Shown: positions 31,230-48,237 of the stretch, in pieces
Numbering within the stretch: position 1 is the stretch's first letter
Layout of the letters: every line of letters starts with the position of its first letter
DNA from: Amphimedon queenslandica
Lineage: Eukaryota; Porifera; Demospongiae; Haplosclerida; Niphatidae
DNA length: 48,376 nt
Direction: 5' to 3'
Assembly (NCBI RefSeq): GCF_000090795.2
Contig: NW_003546722.1
Location: 16,437 to 64,812, forward strand
The notes under the pieces: model-generated
Database searches by the model: none
The model's input: the letters and a program-made list of their open reading frames with translations, nothing else
What the model was told of the DNA's origin: nothing
Made by a program: the position numbers and the translations under genes

Positions 31230-33311
31230 GGTATGAAATTTGTGTTCCATTTTATGAATAATATTTCTTTATTAATTAAGTTTTATTATTGATTGACCTA
31301 TTAATTATTATTATGGTTGAACGCAATCCCCTTGTTTCTTCTATTTTTGACAACCCTACTTTTTCTTATTTAATAGAAATTTTTTTATTTACTTGTTAAA
31401 ATTGAAGCACATGTTGTGTAATTCAAAACTATTCCCACTTCTCTTTCAAGATAATATGATTGTTATCAGAATCCAATACTCCAGTATTGCCTATTACTAT
31501 TGAAAATGACCATTATATTTCTTATTTATTGAAACCTACACTTTTACCACCAAGTCATGAATATAGATCCACTTCATGTCCTATTTCTTATTTTCCAATA
31601 ATGCAAGTTTATCTCTATTCATATTCCTTTGTGTGCAAGACAAACTATGAACATAGTTTGTTTAAAAGCACAATTGTAAACATTGATGTTGTGACTCTCT
31701 TGCAAATAGTTTCTTGACAGATAATAGAATTATCAACGAAACCATCACTGCGTCAGGCTATTGAAAAATTGCACAGTTATAAGGCAGTTGCTGAAATCTA
31801 TGCTTCACATATGCTTGTAAGACAATTAGCTCAGGCCCTGCTATAACCCGGAACAAGAGATGAGTGCTAGCAAAACCTGGAGACAACACAAAGTTTAGAG
31901 CAGGAGATGAGTGCTTAAAACTTAAGCAACCAGGAGATTGATATAATGCCCACGAGGCTGATAATGATGCAACATACATTTTAGACTTCGTCTGACAATC
32001 AATTGCAAAGACACTATGATGCATGGCCACTCAGTTTCATTACTTTGCACACTACATGTCAGTTACTTTGCAGAGATAATTATTTTTAACGACCTGGGGG
32101 CCACACCCCCAGGTTGTTCCTATAATTGATTTCACCCCCGTGTGATGTTTATATATTTGTATGTCCACACTTACATTTCTTCTATACATGTATTGGAAAA
32201 ATAACAAAATTCATTAGCCTTAGCAACCACCCGTCAACGCTCCTTTAAGTAGTGGGTGTGGCCACGGCAAACAAAATGGCGGCTTACACATGGACAAAGT
32301 AATGAGCTTTCTAACAGCAAGAAAACATAAAGATACTGTCTAAACACTTCTCTACAAGCATCACAAGGTAGAGAGTCTCTATAAGTCTTAATAAAAATCA
32401 AGCTGTACTTGCATAGTGGTGAAATCATTTATAGGAATATTTTTTAGACTGTTACACTTGTTTACTAAATGATGGCTATATTCTTCAGAATTACTCTAAT
32501 GCACAATACTGAAGTTAAGTCAAGGCAGTTTAGTTTTTTTGATATTAATAGATAACTTCTTCTTCAAACTGCTATGAATGCGCTAAATGACTAGAACCAA
32601 ATCAATTACAAGACACGTCATCCAGTTCGAGAGGCGAAGTATCATTTAGCTCTATTCTCTTTGTTCTTTTTGGGCTATATGCAGTTTCAGATACACAGAT
32701 GTGTCTCAAGTATGGCAAAGAATAATACTGACAATAGAATGGTCATGTGTGCCTTTATTATGCCTCTCTGTTTTTATGACTTCGTCACACAAACTCTCTG
32801 GTAAATACAAAATAACTATAGTATTATAATTTAATGTTGAAGCTTGATTATCAATTCAATAATTATTTCAAACTGGTCATTCTTTGTTCAAACTGGGAAA
32901 TGACTGACATAGCACTGTCGTCCCCAACCACAGTCAATGCTGCAAAAGATGTCGTTGTAAGAAAGCATTAGACTATTTTAAAATCAGGGGATGAGAAACC
33001 CTTGTTGCTCGGGCTCTTTATTATTGTAATAATGTATAGATTAAATAATTTTTGTGAAGAAAATGTATCTTGAAAATAGGGATTACTATCTAATGTACGT
33101 AATAAATCATTTAAATCTGCTGTAGGATAAATGAGCAAAATGAAAAATACTCAATGACTTGAGACTCATTGTTCCTTTTAGCCTTATGTTTCTTGAGTTG
33201 AGGCTCATTGCAGTTTTATGAATATCATTTGACAAAGATAGGCTACATTTGCATGATTAATGGTACTGATTGAATTAATTGTAGCTACATGTACCTCTAT
33301 GTAGTTTTGAT
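31230..33311. other. Non-coding with a GC hairpin
   Basis: No gene recognised. 32091-32119 forms a strong hairpin. GAGATGAGTGCT words repeat at about 31857 and 31904. GTGGGTGTGGC and ATGGCGGC words near 32253-32283 resemble transposon or promoter patches seen elsewhere in the window. Confidence 0.45.
32091..32119. repeat. GC-rich hairpin
   Basis: ACCTGGGGG and CCCCCAGGT flank a five-base loop, in otherwise AT-rich sequence. Could be a terminator-like or Helitron-terminal hairpin, but no CTRR follows closely. Confidence 0.75.
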
Positions 33312-33495
33312 CAGTGGCGTAGCTACACCATCGATCTCATACAAATTCTACTCAAAAGCAGCCATTTTCCAGTGGTTTAATTGATCACCCCCATCATGAA
33401 TATCATTAACCGCGTGGAAATTTTGAGAAGTGCTTCACACGCCAATTTTGTCCCTTTCTGGCCCAGGAATCACAAAAGGTCTAGCTACGCCACTG
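33312..33495. mobile_element. 184-bp hAT MITE with perfect 8-bp target duplication
   Basis: Ends CAGTGGCGTAGCTA and TAGCTACGCCACTG are perfect inverted copies. GTTTTGAT flanks both sides (33304-33311 and 33496-33503), an exact 8-bp duplication. No coding sequence. The intact duplication implies a fairly young insertion. Confidence 0.92.
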
Positions 33496-33954
33496 GTTTT
33501 GATCCTTTTTGAGCCACTTATTTTGTCCAAAGAACTACTAATATTCTTTTTATTAAAAAATAATGAAAAATACACGCATGTACTACATTGCATGTACCTT
33601 ACACAATGCTTGTAAACAATAATCATCACTTTCTACCTACATTTAATGCATCAAGTAAATACAGACAAATCTTGCATGATGTGTTTACCTGTACCTTATT
33701 CAATCTCCAATTGTTGTATTGCCTTCTCTTCCTTCCACCCTGCATCACCAAAACAATAGCCTTTCTAACAATACACAATAATTATACTGAGACAGTTTCA
33801 GATGTTCACCTAAATGTATCAAAGGCAGATATGTCGATACTATTTTCTTCAGTGGTGTATTAAATACAAAATTCTTGTGTCTTTGATTTAACTTCCTCAA
33901 ATCATTACAAATAAATTGGAAAGTAACTGATAAATTGGAAAGTATCTAATAAAT

Positions 33955-34193
33955 TGTGACCATAATTGACAAAAGGTACCTCATGGCAAATTTAAAAATT
34001 CATCATTATAATGAAAAATATTAATCTGTGAGTGCTCCGTTGGACAATCATTGTTTCTGAAAGTTATCTAGTAATTTTTTGCATCTAGTGGAGTAATGTT
34101 ATGATAACTGGAGTTCTGGAAGTTGGATTTTTTTTGCTTTAAAGACAAATTTTGCTACCCGCCATAAGGTACCTTTTGTCAATTACGGTCACA
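33955..34193 (-). mobile_element. TA-family MITE, copy 2
   Basis: 239 bp, bounded by TGTGACCATAATTGACAAAA and its inverted copy (TGTGACCGTAATTGAC on the minus strand). The interior is in reverse orientation relative to the copies at 17798 and 37871. Confidence 0.85.
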
Positions 34194-35661
34194 TTTGTCA
34201 CAACTGACTATTAAATTTTTTTTATCAAAAATAGGCAAATTATCATGAAGATAAAATTATTTCTTCTCTACACAATACAATAACACATTAAACAATGAAG
34301 TCCTTTTACTACAAATGCCAACCATTATCACTGAAGAATGGTTAAGCCTATCAAATTCTCCTGCTATTATTGCCTTAGCACATTCGAATATGTTGTGAAA
34401 TATTATCACTTGTATTGCTCCAAAATATTGCCTTAAAAAATTAGAGATGCATGTGAGTTAAGAAATCAAATTTTAAAAATTTAATCATTACAGCATTCTT
34501 TTTGCTCTTCCTTAACTCCAAGCAAAGTTAGGGAGTAAAGTGCATGCTACAAATTTTTAAATTTATTTACTTTCAAAACAGTGAAGAAAGATTACTTACA
34601 TTTTCATACAAAAGAATAGTGTTCAGAAGGTATTTAATGTCTAAGCACGATAACAACAGTTACAAAATTTATGTTCCCGTCACCTAAGAACAGCTGTATG
34701 CAGTACTGTTACAATTATATTATTAACAAAATATAATAAAGAAAAGACTGTTGTAGTCAATGTTCCCTCCTTTTTATATCTATAAAATGGTAAAAAAAGG
34801 CAATAAAGTATAATAATGCAGTGGTTGGGCTCATTTCATCTCTTGATCATCAAAAAGATAAGGTGTTCTTAAAATTATAATCGTTGGGCTGAAGTACCAT
34901 CCCATGTACAGAACATTTTAAGAAATGGGATCTTATGATATGGCTAACATAACTGTGTATTGTTTTCAATACAGACACTAATCACAGTGAGACTGTATAA
35001 TTATTATAAGTTTAGAATGATGACTTGGAGTCAGATGCAACAAAAAGAAATAAATTATCAGAAGACACTAAGTGGAGCAGTCTTCTTCATCAGATAACAT
35101 AACTTTGTCACAGAAAAATATTAATTTGACTCTCATTGTTTGACTAGTGTTCTGTATCTGTAGGCATGCTACCACGTGTACCTCTGGCATATATTATTGT
35201 TAATCTTGGAACCTCCAATTTGCCAAGTACTGATCTCTGTATCTCCAGGTCATAGCTCTGGGTGTTACGACTCATCACGTCTCCAGGTCCTATCTCCTGG
35301 CTTTAGCTTTAATCTCTCGCTCCAGGTCTAAGCAAGGCTTCATCAGCTTCAATAGCAAATGAGTCTTGAATGATGAGTGAAGGGAGACATATTTACTTCT
35401 TCAATAGAACAAGTTCATAATTCATAAACAGTGTATGTTAAAAAATGCAAAATCATACAAGCTCAAATTATGATTTATATGATATATATGGTGTTGAAAT
35501 AAAGTATGAAAATTATCGTAAATTTTACTTGTGATTTTTTCAATCTATGAATCTGTAATAAAAAACTTACCAGTACTCTTGAAGTAATCATGAATGAAAT
35601 GGTTCTATGTACCTCTTAAGATGTGAAGACAAGTAAGCTGAAATGCTGCGTTAAGTCAGGG
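34194..35661. other. Non-coding
   Basis: No exon recognised. 35220-35335 has repeated CTCCAGGTC words at 15-60 bp spacing, a weak degenerate repeat. Confidence 0.45.
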
Positions 35662-36348
35662 ATATAATAGACTAACGTAACTGGGATTGGTTATGGACCG
35701 GAGGTTAATTATAAGACCTGTTATTATTCATTAAAATTAATGGTAGCAATCAATGGCATCTTAGCAAAATGGCTGAATGTAAATTGTTATAACTAAAAAA
35801 CCAGCAACAAGGAAAATTTAAAAACAACTTTAACCAATGTAAAAACATGTAAAGAGTCTCTTTATTGTAGTTTCATAGCAATAGAATGTGGTCAATTCTC
35901 CTGAGAGGTATGCAAAGGTCATACAATGGCAAACTGGTTTTTCTTGAATATTTCCTAAAGAACACTCTTGAGAAACAAGAGAAGTTGCCTAAACAATGTA
36001 ATAAACTAAGTAACAACATTTAATGACAAAAATACACTAACTGAAACAAATATTTGGGCTACAGAGGTACGTAAATGGAATTTTAGCTGCAAATTAAAGA
36101 TTTTAACAATTTAAAACAAATATTAACTTACAATAACCTATCAGAACCTTGAAGCCACCATTATAACTTTGCAGTAGATTTTTCATAAAGCTAAATACAT
36201 TTTTAAAAGAGAAAAGAGCAACTTCATACTCCAGACATTGACATCCGCCATCTTGAAAACACTATCAGAGACTGCAAAAAGTTTTTATACACAAATAATG
36301 CACTCACGTGATCCCGTTGCCAAACCCGGTTACGTTAGTCTATTATAT
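35662..36348. mobile_element. 687-bp MITE
   Basis: Inverted ends ATATAATAGACTAACGTAAC with matching continuation (TGGG against CGGG), about 24 bp. The interior has no transposase. The target duplication is unclear (TA possible within the ATAT end). Confidence 0.75.
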
Positions 36349-36609
36349 TTCTGGTTAAGTGGTCTCGGTAAAGTGCTATCATTCATGGTACTATTAGGCT
36401 TTAACATTGGCTTAATCGATTCAGGTGTGGTTCTCACCAGTGAGCCACACCTTAAAGCAAAATGGAGGATACATGTGCTGCAAGTGCCATTAAAAAAGGC
36501 GATCGGGCATTTTGTTTATTGCGTTTGAACTATATTCATTAGCCTAACTATATTCATAGAGAAAATCTTTACTATATGACATGTTTTTGTTTATAGTAAT
36601 AATAATTGT

Positions 36610-37800
36610 CAGTGGCACAGTTTCTAGTACCAGTGGTGTCTGGCATGTTTGTTGTGTCAGTGGTGTCTGTATTGTCAGTGGTTTTTGTTGTGACTGTGGT
36701 GTCAGCAGTGCCAAGTGGTGTTAGTGGTATTTGCAGTGTCAGTGGTGCAAGTAGCATGGTGTCAGTGATGTCTGCATTGTCAGACGTCTCTGCAGTGTCA
36801 GTGGTGCCAGACAGTGGTGTCTGTAGTGTCAGTGGGCGGTGGTGTCACTGGTGTCAGTGGTCTCAGTGGTTTGTTGTGTCAGTGGTGTCAATGGTATCTG
36901 TAGTGTCAGTGGTGTCTGTGGTGTAGTGTCAGTAGTGTCTGTGGTGTAGTGTCAGTAGTGTTTGTTGAGTCAGTTGTGTCAGTAGTGCCAAGTGGTGTCA
37001 GCGATGTCGCGGTATCAGTGGTGTCTGCAGTGTCAGTGGTGTCTGTTGTGAGTCATGTCAGTGGTGTCTGCAGTGTCTGCAGTGTCAGTTGTGCCAGTGG
37101 TGTCTGTAGTGTCAGTATTGTCACTGGTGTTTGTTGCAACAGTGGTGTCAGAATTGTCAGTGGTGTGTGATGTGTCAGTTGTGTCGCAGTGTCAGTGGTA
37201 TTTGTTGTGTCAGTTGTGTTTGTTGCGTCAGTAGTGGCGCCAAGTGGTTTCAGTGGTGTCTGCTGAGTGAGTGGTGTCAGTGGTGTTTGTTGTGTCAATC
37301 TTGTCAATAGTATCTGTATTATCAGTGGTGTCTGTAGTGTCAGTGGTGTTTCTTGTGTCAGTGTTGTTTGTTATGTAAGTGGTGTCTGTAGTGTTAGTGC
37401 TGTCTGTAGTGCCAGTTGTGTTTGTAGTGTCTGTGCTGTTTGTTGTGGCAGTTGTGCAAGCAGTGTCAGTGGTGTCTGTAGTCTGTGTTGTCAGTCGTGT
37501 TTTTAGTTGTGTTTGTAGTGTCAGTGGTGTCATTGTTGTCTGTAGTGTCAGTGGTGTTGGTCCTGTCAGTAGTGCCAAGTGGTGTCAGTGGTGTCTGCAG
37601 TTCAGTGGTGTTTATTGTATCAGTGGTGTCTGTAGTATCAGTGGTGTCTGTAGTATCAGTGGTGTTGGTAGTAGCAGTGGTGCCAGTAGTGTCAGTAGTT
37701 TCAGTGATGTCTGTAATGTCATTGGTGTCTGTAGTGTCAGTGGTGCCTGTAGTGTCAGTGGTGATTGTAGTGTCTGTAGCGGTGTCTGTAGTGTCAGTAT
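36610..37800. repeat. 1.2-kb minisatellite of 9/18-bp units
   Basis: Alternating GTGTCAGTG and GTGTCTGTA units make up the whole stretch with substitutions and small indels. Plus-strand frames give Val/Ser runs and minus-strand frames give Thr/Asp/Asn runs. Because the unit is a multiple of three, long frames stay open by chance; I do not call them genes. Occasional GCCAAGTGGTGTCAG variants (about 36708, 36987, 37237, 37576) mark a higher-order period. Confidence 0.92.
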
Positions 37801-37870
37801 CCTTACATTCATCTTTGAAATGCAGTTTTCATTGTCCCTCTAAGCAGGCAATAATTTACTTTTCATTATA

Positions 37871-38109
37871 TGTGACCATAATTGACAAAAGGGACCTTAT
37901 GGCGGGTAGTGAAATTTGTCTTTCTAGCCTAAGAAATCCAACTTCCTGAGCCCCATTTATCATAAAATTACTCCACAGGATGCAAAAAGTTACCATGAAA
38001 CTTTTAGAAACAATGATTGTCTAACAAAGCACTCACAGGTTGATATTTTCCATTATAATGATCAATTTTAAAATCCGCCATAAGGGCCCTTTTGTCAATT
38101 ATGGTCACA
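37871..38109 (+). mobile_element. TA-family MITE, copy 3 (best copy)
   Basis: 239 bp, ends TGTGACCATAATTGACAAAA and its exact inverted partner (TTTTGTCAATTATGGTCACA), flanked by TA on both sides (37869-37870, 38110-38111). TA duplication and length suggest a Tc1/mariner-type MITE. Confidence 0.9.
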
Positions 38110-38454
38110 TATTACGTAAAGTTTGTAAAAGTATTGCAACTAGTTACACCCACTTGGCTATAATTTTGATATTAAAAAATTATATTTTATTATCCATTAT
38201 AAGACAATCTATAATAAGGCATTGTCTTAATTCTTTACTATTCTTTCTGTCTCTTCTCTTTTCAAGAGGCATGTCAAGATGGGACAAGCAATCTAATAAT
38301 AAAGTTTATCTACAAAAGAACTTCAACAATTTTTCCTTAATTATTAGTTTATACTTTTCCGCTATCGTTTAGGTGTTGTACAATCTACAGAAAATTCATT
38401 GAAAGAAAGGTACAGGTTATGTCATTGCAAACTTTTTTAATGTGGACATAACTT

Positions 38455-38735
38455 CACTCTGTCCTTTAAAGTCCATATCAGCTGGAGCAAAAATTAAGAT
38501 AGTAAAGTGACGTCACTGCAGACTTTTACTAACCTTTTTCTCCATATTCATATAGTCATCTATGAAATACATTAGTTACATGTATATGTCAAATCAACAA
38601 AGATGTGTACATATTTTGAGTCAGGACTTTAATGTCCATATCAGATGCAGCAAAAATTAAGGCGACGTCACTGCAGCCAATTCACTTACCTTTTTCCACA
38701 TTCTTCAATTCATCTATAAAATACATCAGTAGTAT
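38455..38735. repeat. Direct repeat, two copies about 160 bp apart
   Basis: Blocks TGTCCATATCAG (or AGTCCATATCAG), AGCAAAAATTAAG, GACGTCACTGCAG, ACCTTTTT and ATCTATAAAATACAT recur in the same order in two copies (38461-38583 and 38625-38735). The first copy holds a perfect TGACGTCA palindrome. It lies directly before the hAT end, perhaps part of an older repeat. Confidence 0.7.
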
Positions 38736-38743
38736 GTATAGGC

Positions 38744-40640
38744 TAGAGATGTACCAATAACAAACTTTGTCAATATTCCTATAACTGATTTTTGCAATTA
38801 TACTTAAGCCAATATCCAATACCAATATTTCACTTAAATTGTCGCAATTGCATTTAAAAACTTTTTATAACTTTTTACAATGAATTTAAAATTAAAAGTC
38901 ATAATTGTTTGTTAAGTCAAAGTTGCCCGTCATAGAAAGTAATTGTTCAGCATAGTCTGGATTTAATTGATTTCTTGCTTCACAATATATATCACCAGCA
39001 GATGAAAATACATGTGCTGATGGAACAGAAGTAAGTGGAGAAGAAAAATACTGTCGTGCAAGTCTTGAAAGTTTAGGATAACGGTTATTATTTTCACTCC
39101 ACCAAGTGAAACAAGCTCCACTTAAAAGTAGTACAAATAGTTCTGCTAAATATCTCTCTACCAAGGAAGTACTAGAATTAAACTCAATATCTTCTGTTTG
39201 TGACTCTTACAAAATTTCTGTCAGACATTTGACAATTGTGGTCTTCGGCCTCATCTGTACTGGTTCGTCACTGAAGCTATTCTGTTCCTCAACCGACATT
39301 CCAGAGTCAACTTGGCTACTTAATAGAGCTTTAGCTTCAGCTCAACTGACTGGTCCACTAAAACTTGATCTTTAAAACAAGAAACTAAAATACAAGTTAA
39401 AATGAGAACATTGTTGCTTTCTACATCTTTATACCAAGAATTAAGTGAGTCTAACATGGCTTATTTCATGGTTTAAAGTCCTCGATCAGTCTTATCATTG
39501 TTTTCTAAATGTTTTTAAGTAATGCCCTTACAAAAGGAATAGTAACGGAAGCACAAAAATTACCAGGTGAGATCGATTGATTGTTAGCTGAGGAATGTTA
39601 TTCTGAGTAAAATTTGCAGCTAGCGCTACTTTCTGTTCTTGAATTGACAGTAAAATGCGAAGTGTACTACTACTGAATCGAGTAGTTATGTCTTGCTTAA
39701 AAAGTTATGTTCTGGAATTTCTGGTTCTTCTGTATTTGCTTGAGTTTACTATAACGTAGTGGAGAATGTTTAAAATTTCCTAAAAAACGTCGACAGACAG
39801 CTGGAGTGTCTAGGACAAATCTCTGTGTGAAACTGTGAATACAGCATTATGAACTATGAGTTGCAAAGTATGTACAAAACATTCTATATGATCAAAGCCA
39901 CCATCTTTCATAGCTTTCGCCATATTACTGGCATTTTCTCGAACAACTAGATGAATACTTTCTCTATCAATGTAACATTTCTGCATCATCACAGAAATTA
40001 TATCACAGATGTTAGTCCCGATGTGAGACTCAGGAAATGACTGGACATGTATGGCACTGATGACTTAAATGTGAATGATTGTGATATTCAGTGGGCAGTC
40101 CGGCTTGGCATAGAGTGATTATTAATTAACGTGAGCAGAGCAAATATCTAAAGTAAAAGTTGAAGGCATTACTCCTGACAGTTCCTGTTTGACCTGTTTG
40201 GCTAGGCCATTGTAAATGCTTGGTATTACAACTTCTGTCATATATCTCCTACTTGGTATTACATATCTTGGCTCCAATAGCGAAAGTTGAAAACTAAAGC
40301 CTCTGTCATGTATTATACTGAATGTTTGAAAATTGAGAGCAATCATCTCCCCTACTTTTCTATGTACAGCTTGAGCTTTAGGGTCATTTATATCCCTTAC
40401 ACAAGTACGGGTAATGGATTGATCAAGTGTAAGTTGTACCCCACCTTGACTAGCTGTAGAGACATCCATTGAATCTCATGTAGCATCTTCTTCCTTAGAT
40501 AGGTACTCCTTGTAAACATCGGAGTGCTTTTTCAGGTGAGACTTTAGGTTAGTAGTTGTGTAAGACTTGGCAGTGTTCCCACCTCTAAGTACATTTTTGT
40601 GACAAACTTTACAGGCCAATATAACACACTAAAGTATATT
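38744..40640 (-). pseudogene. hAT transposase remnant with BED finger
   Basis: Reading on the minus strand: a BED-type zinc finger (CKVCHKN, then HLKKH; about 40613-40520), a stop (about 40476), MDVSTASQGGVQLTLDQSI to a conserved hAT segment (40469-40122; YMTEVVIPSIY), ENASNMAKAMKDGG and CFVHTLQLIVHNAV (39935-39850), and the C-terminal dimerisation region (39164-38892: YPKLSRLARQYF, TSVPSAHVFSSAGDIY, RNQLNPDYAEQLL). hAT transposases cut and paste with 8-bp duplications. Sections at 39170-39800 have only broken frames. The end TAGAGATGTACCAATAAC (38744) resembles the MITE at 12297. The far inverted end was not found. Confidence 0.8.
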
Positions 40641-41506
40641 CTAACTGGTGGTCTAGGGGTCCTCTTAACCATTTCAAGGCTGGGGTTAAGAATTGAAAAA
40701 TCATCCCGTGGGAGATGTTTCATTCAATGAGATAGCTGCAAAATGTAGTTGCTATTATAAAAGCAAAACAAGCGTACATGTTAAGTCTATTTTAAATGGG
40801 TCAAAGGGACACTTAAGTATTTGTCCTAAAGCTAAACTTTTTTGTACATGTTAAATTTGAGTCAAAATGCAGACAAGTATTTTGTAACTCCAGTAAAAAA
40901 CAAACAAAATATTTCGTAATTGTGGTAATACGTAGTAGAGCATGTCTGTACACCATGTGTAACAAATTCTTGTAGATTTCCCTTTTTTAGAAGTCAAGAA
41001 ACAAGGCTAGAAACAGAGCCCACTAGAACAGCCTTGAGACCACGCCCACGTCCCAAAGTGCTAAAGCAAGTCTTGCATAAATATCATCTGTAGGTTCTAC
41101 TTCAGTTATCCTATAAGTTTCAAAGTTCTTCTCCAAAAGGTAACCAAAAAGTGGAAGAAAACGCACTCCTTGCTTTAGTTGCTTTGAGACTACGCCCACT
41201 TCATTATGTAGGAAACTCTAATTGGCAGTATGTTGGTGCTCTATAGACACTGCTTATTCTCGGATTCTTTCTCCTAAACTTCTTTCTTTCTCAACAACAG
41301 AACAATTCACATGCACACAACAGAGCATGCTCAGTACAATTTAACCATAAGAATAATAAATAATGAGAGAAATAAATTATTCAATTCTCAACACTGCACC
41401 ACTTTGACTGCAGTGGTTAGTCAATATACATAACATATTACAACATTGTACATTTAATAAGAAAATATACATCAATATTAATGAATACATAACTAAGTTT
41501 AGGTTA
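40641..41506. other. Non-coding, possible BEL/Pao 3' flank or LTR
   Basis: Lies downstream of the BEL/Pao pol on its strand, where an LTR is expected. GAGACCACGCCCAC (about 41036) and GAGACTACGCCCAC (about 41189) repeat. No LTR pair can be shown because the 5' side is truncated. Confidence 0.35.
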
Positions 41507-45722
<4,216 letters not shown>

Positions 45723-45962
45723 AAAGGGTAACTAAGATTATTTTTTATGATTTTTCAATAATTTAACCATTGCATCTAAGCATGAAATGAACACAGTTGA
45801 TGCACTTATAATATCAAAAAAACGTTCCAGAAGTGAATTATACCTGTTTGAATTGCGAATTTTTTGCTGGCAGCCATATTCTTCCCATTTCAGCAACAAA
45901 ATGGGCGTGGCGCAAATGTGATGTCATCAGATGAACTGGAGCTGCAGACTGCATGGTTCATC

Positions 45963-48237
45963 ATGCCAAAGAGATGTGTAGCTTATGGTTGTGGAAACAC
46001 AAATAAAGATGGAGTGAGCTTGTTTACCTTTCCAAGAGATGTATCTTTAAAGAAGTGGACAGATTAAGTGAAAAGAACAAGAGACAAGTGGTCTGGACCT
46101 ACATAGTATTCTTTCTTGTGCAGCTGTCATTTTACTACTGACTGCTTTGAGCCTGATTCTGCAATAGCTGCTAGTGTGGGATTAAAAAAACTTGTAAGAC
46201 TGAAGGCAGATGCAGTACCAAGCATTTTTAAAAGTCCACTCAAGCAGTCAATTTCTTATAATGCAACATCATCTTCAAAAAGGATTAAACGCTATGAAGA
46301 AAGAGAGAGAAGAAAGGTATTTCTGTTTTAAAATATCTTTTATCATACTTCTTGGCTAGATTACAGGTACATTTTTCACTGATGTTCAACAAGATAGATC
46401 TAGTCCAGCAAATGATGAGGAGAATGAAGAAGGTCAACACGATGGTGATGCTAACGTAACACAGACTTTATTGTCCTTTGATGATTCATCTTCAGATACT
46501 GAGTTTGAACCCAATAATGTTGCTAAAAGGGATTATCATGTAAGCAGAAAGAAAAAGAGATCAAAAAAGCATAAAGGTAAGTTCACAATACTTTAAAATT
46601 TTAAAGTTAAATGTTCTTTTAGGATCTCAAGCTACTGTTCAATGCTTGTCAGTTGGTACACAATCGCAGTAACATTCAAAGATGTGGGAATACAATGTGA
46701 TTTGCTGGACACATGTTTAACTGGACAAATCAACCAATGGTTAATAACATGCCATTGGCTAACCTACTGGTGTCGTCATCAATTCTTTTTAGTGGTAGCC
46801 TGCCATCAAAAGCTTTACAAGTCTTTTGCCATTTGAACATCAAAGTAATTTCACTACAAACATTTTTTCAACACCAAAGACAATTCCTGCAACCAGCTGT
46901 ATCAACATTATGGACACGAAAACAATCACTATACATAGCTGAAACAGAACGAATGGGTATACCAATAGTCATGGGTGGAGATGGACGTGCAGACAGCCCT
47001 GGGTATTCGGCAAAAAATGGGAGCTATACTCCTATGGATTTGAATCGCCAAATGATTGTTAGTATAGAATTGGTACAGGTATAAAATAATTAAGATTCAT
47101 ATATATCACATCATGCGTATAGAGCAACAAAGTATCTGGTAGTCCTAATATGGAGAAAGAAGGTCTTATTAGAACTTTTAAGTTTTTTGAAAATACTGAA
47201 GTAAGAGTTGGTACACTTGTTACTGACAGGCATTCTGGAATTGCAAAATTCATACGTGAAAAGTATCCTCAAATAACCTATTGTTATGATGGGTGGCATG
47301 TTGCTAAATGTAAGATAAAATGTAACTAAATTGCTGTATACTTATATAACATTTATAGCTCTCAGAAAAAAAATTGAGAAATTAGTGAAAGAGAAAGACT
47401 GTGGTATTGTTGGTGAATGGCTTAAAAGTATTGTTAATCATTTGTACTGGTCAGCAGTCTCCACACCAAGTGGCAATAGTGATGTGATACTTGCCAAATG
47501 GTTGTCATTGGACAACCATATTCAGAATAAGCATTCACATAGTAGTAAACACTTCAAGAAATGTTTACATAGACGAATAACTAGATGCAGGAAATGGCTA
47601 AAAAGACGTGAGTTTATTTCACATCAAATATCTGTGTACTTAAAAACTTTAAATAGATACAAAACCTAGTGAGAACCTGACAAAGATTATAGTGGATAAA
47701 AGGTTTTGTAATAGTGTGAAGAAGCTATCTCCAGTTTATCAGACATCTAAGGTTGAAGCATTTCATAGCGTAGTACTACACTTTGCTCCTAAGTTAGTCT
47801 CATTTTCATACAATGGAATGCTAACTAGGTAAAAGTTGATCAGATACATGTACATTCTCGTAACAAATAACCATTTAGGCTAAGGCTTGCTGCTCTGCAC
47901 TACAATGAAAACAGTGCGAGACTTCAAAGCAAAACCAAGTCTGGTGAGAATAGATTTTCTATCTCCTATCCTAAATATAAGAAAGGAGGTTATATTGTAA
48001 GAAAAATTATGGATAATCCAACGTATGGTCAGTATTCATTTATATTAACATAATAACCATTCAATTAATACAATAGATTATGTTAAAGTACTATTTCAAC
48101 TGGCCATCGAGAACCTAGAAAAATCTAACAGAGCCACATCGCTTACAAATGTAGAGCCAACTCCACTTTGTGCCAATTATGAGCACCCAAATAAGGAAGA
48201 TGCAATTAAGAAACATCAGAGTAGATTTTCAATGTAA
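45963..48237 (+). pseudogene. THAP-domain transposase, eight exons, few lesions
   Basis: Exon 1 (45963-46316) encodes a THAP zinc finger: CVAYGC, FTFPRD, KKWTD, a TAA, RDKWSGPT, a TAG, then CSCHFTTDCFE. Exon 2 (46360-46576) is acidic and ends in a basic KKKRSKK motif. Exon 3 (46623-about 47081) has two frameshifts, then FNWTNQPMVNN and GGDGRADSPGYSAKNGSYTP. Exon 4 (about 47123-47309) has LVTDRHSGIAKFI. Exon 5 (47359-about 47607), 6 (about 47660-47831; SKVEAFHSVVLHFAPK), 7 (about 47879-48028) and 8 (about 48075-48237) are open with usable splice sites and consistent phases, ending at TAA 48235. The Asp of GDGR, Asp of VTDRH and Glu of VEAFH are candidate DDE residues. THAP binds DNA at element ends. 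Confidence 0.7.

Noticed and set aside
31758-32030. Minus-strand 90-codon ORF
   Set aside because: No recognisable motif and it overlaps short repeated words.
36238-36528. 96-codon ORF overlapping the 687-bp MITE end
   Set aside because: Crosses a MITE boundary and has no domain.
36606-37949. Val/Ser-rich and Thr/Asp-rich ORFs
   Set aside because: Artefacts of a minisatellite whose unit length is a multiple of three; open on both strands.
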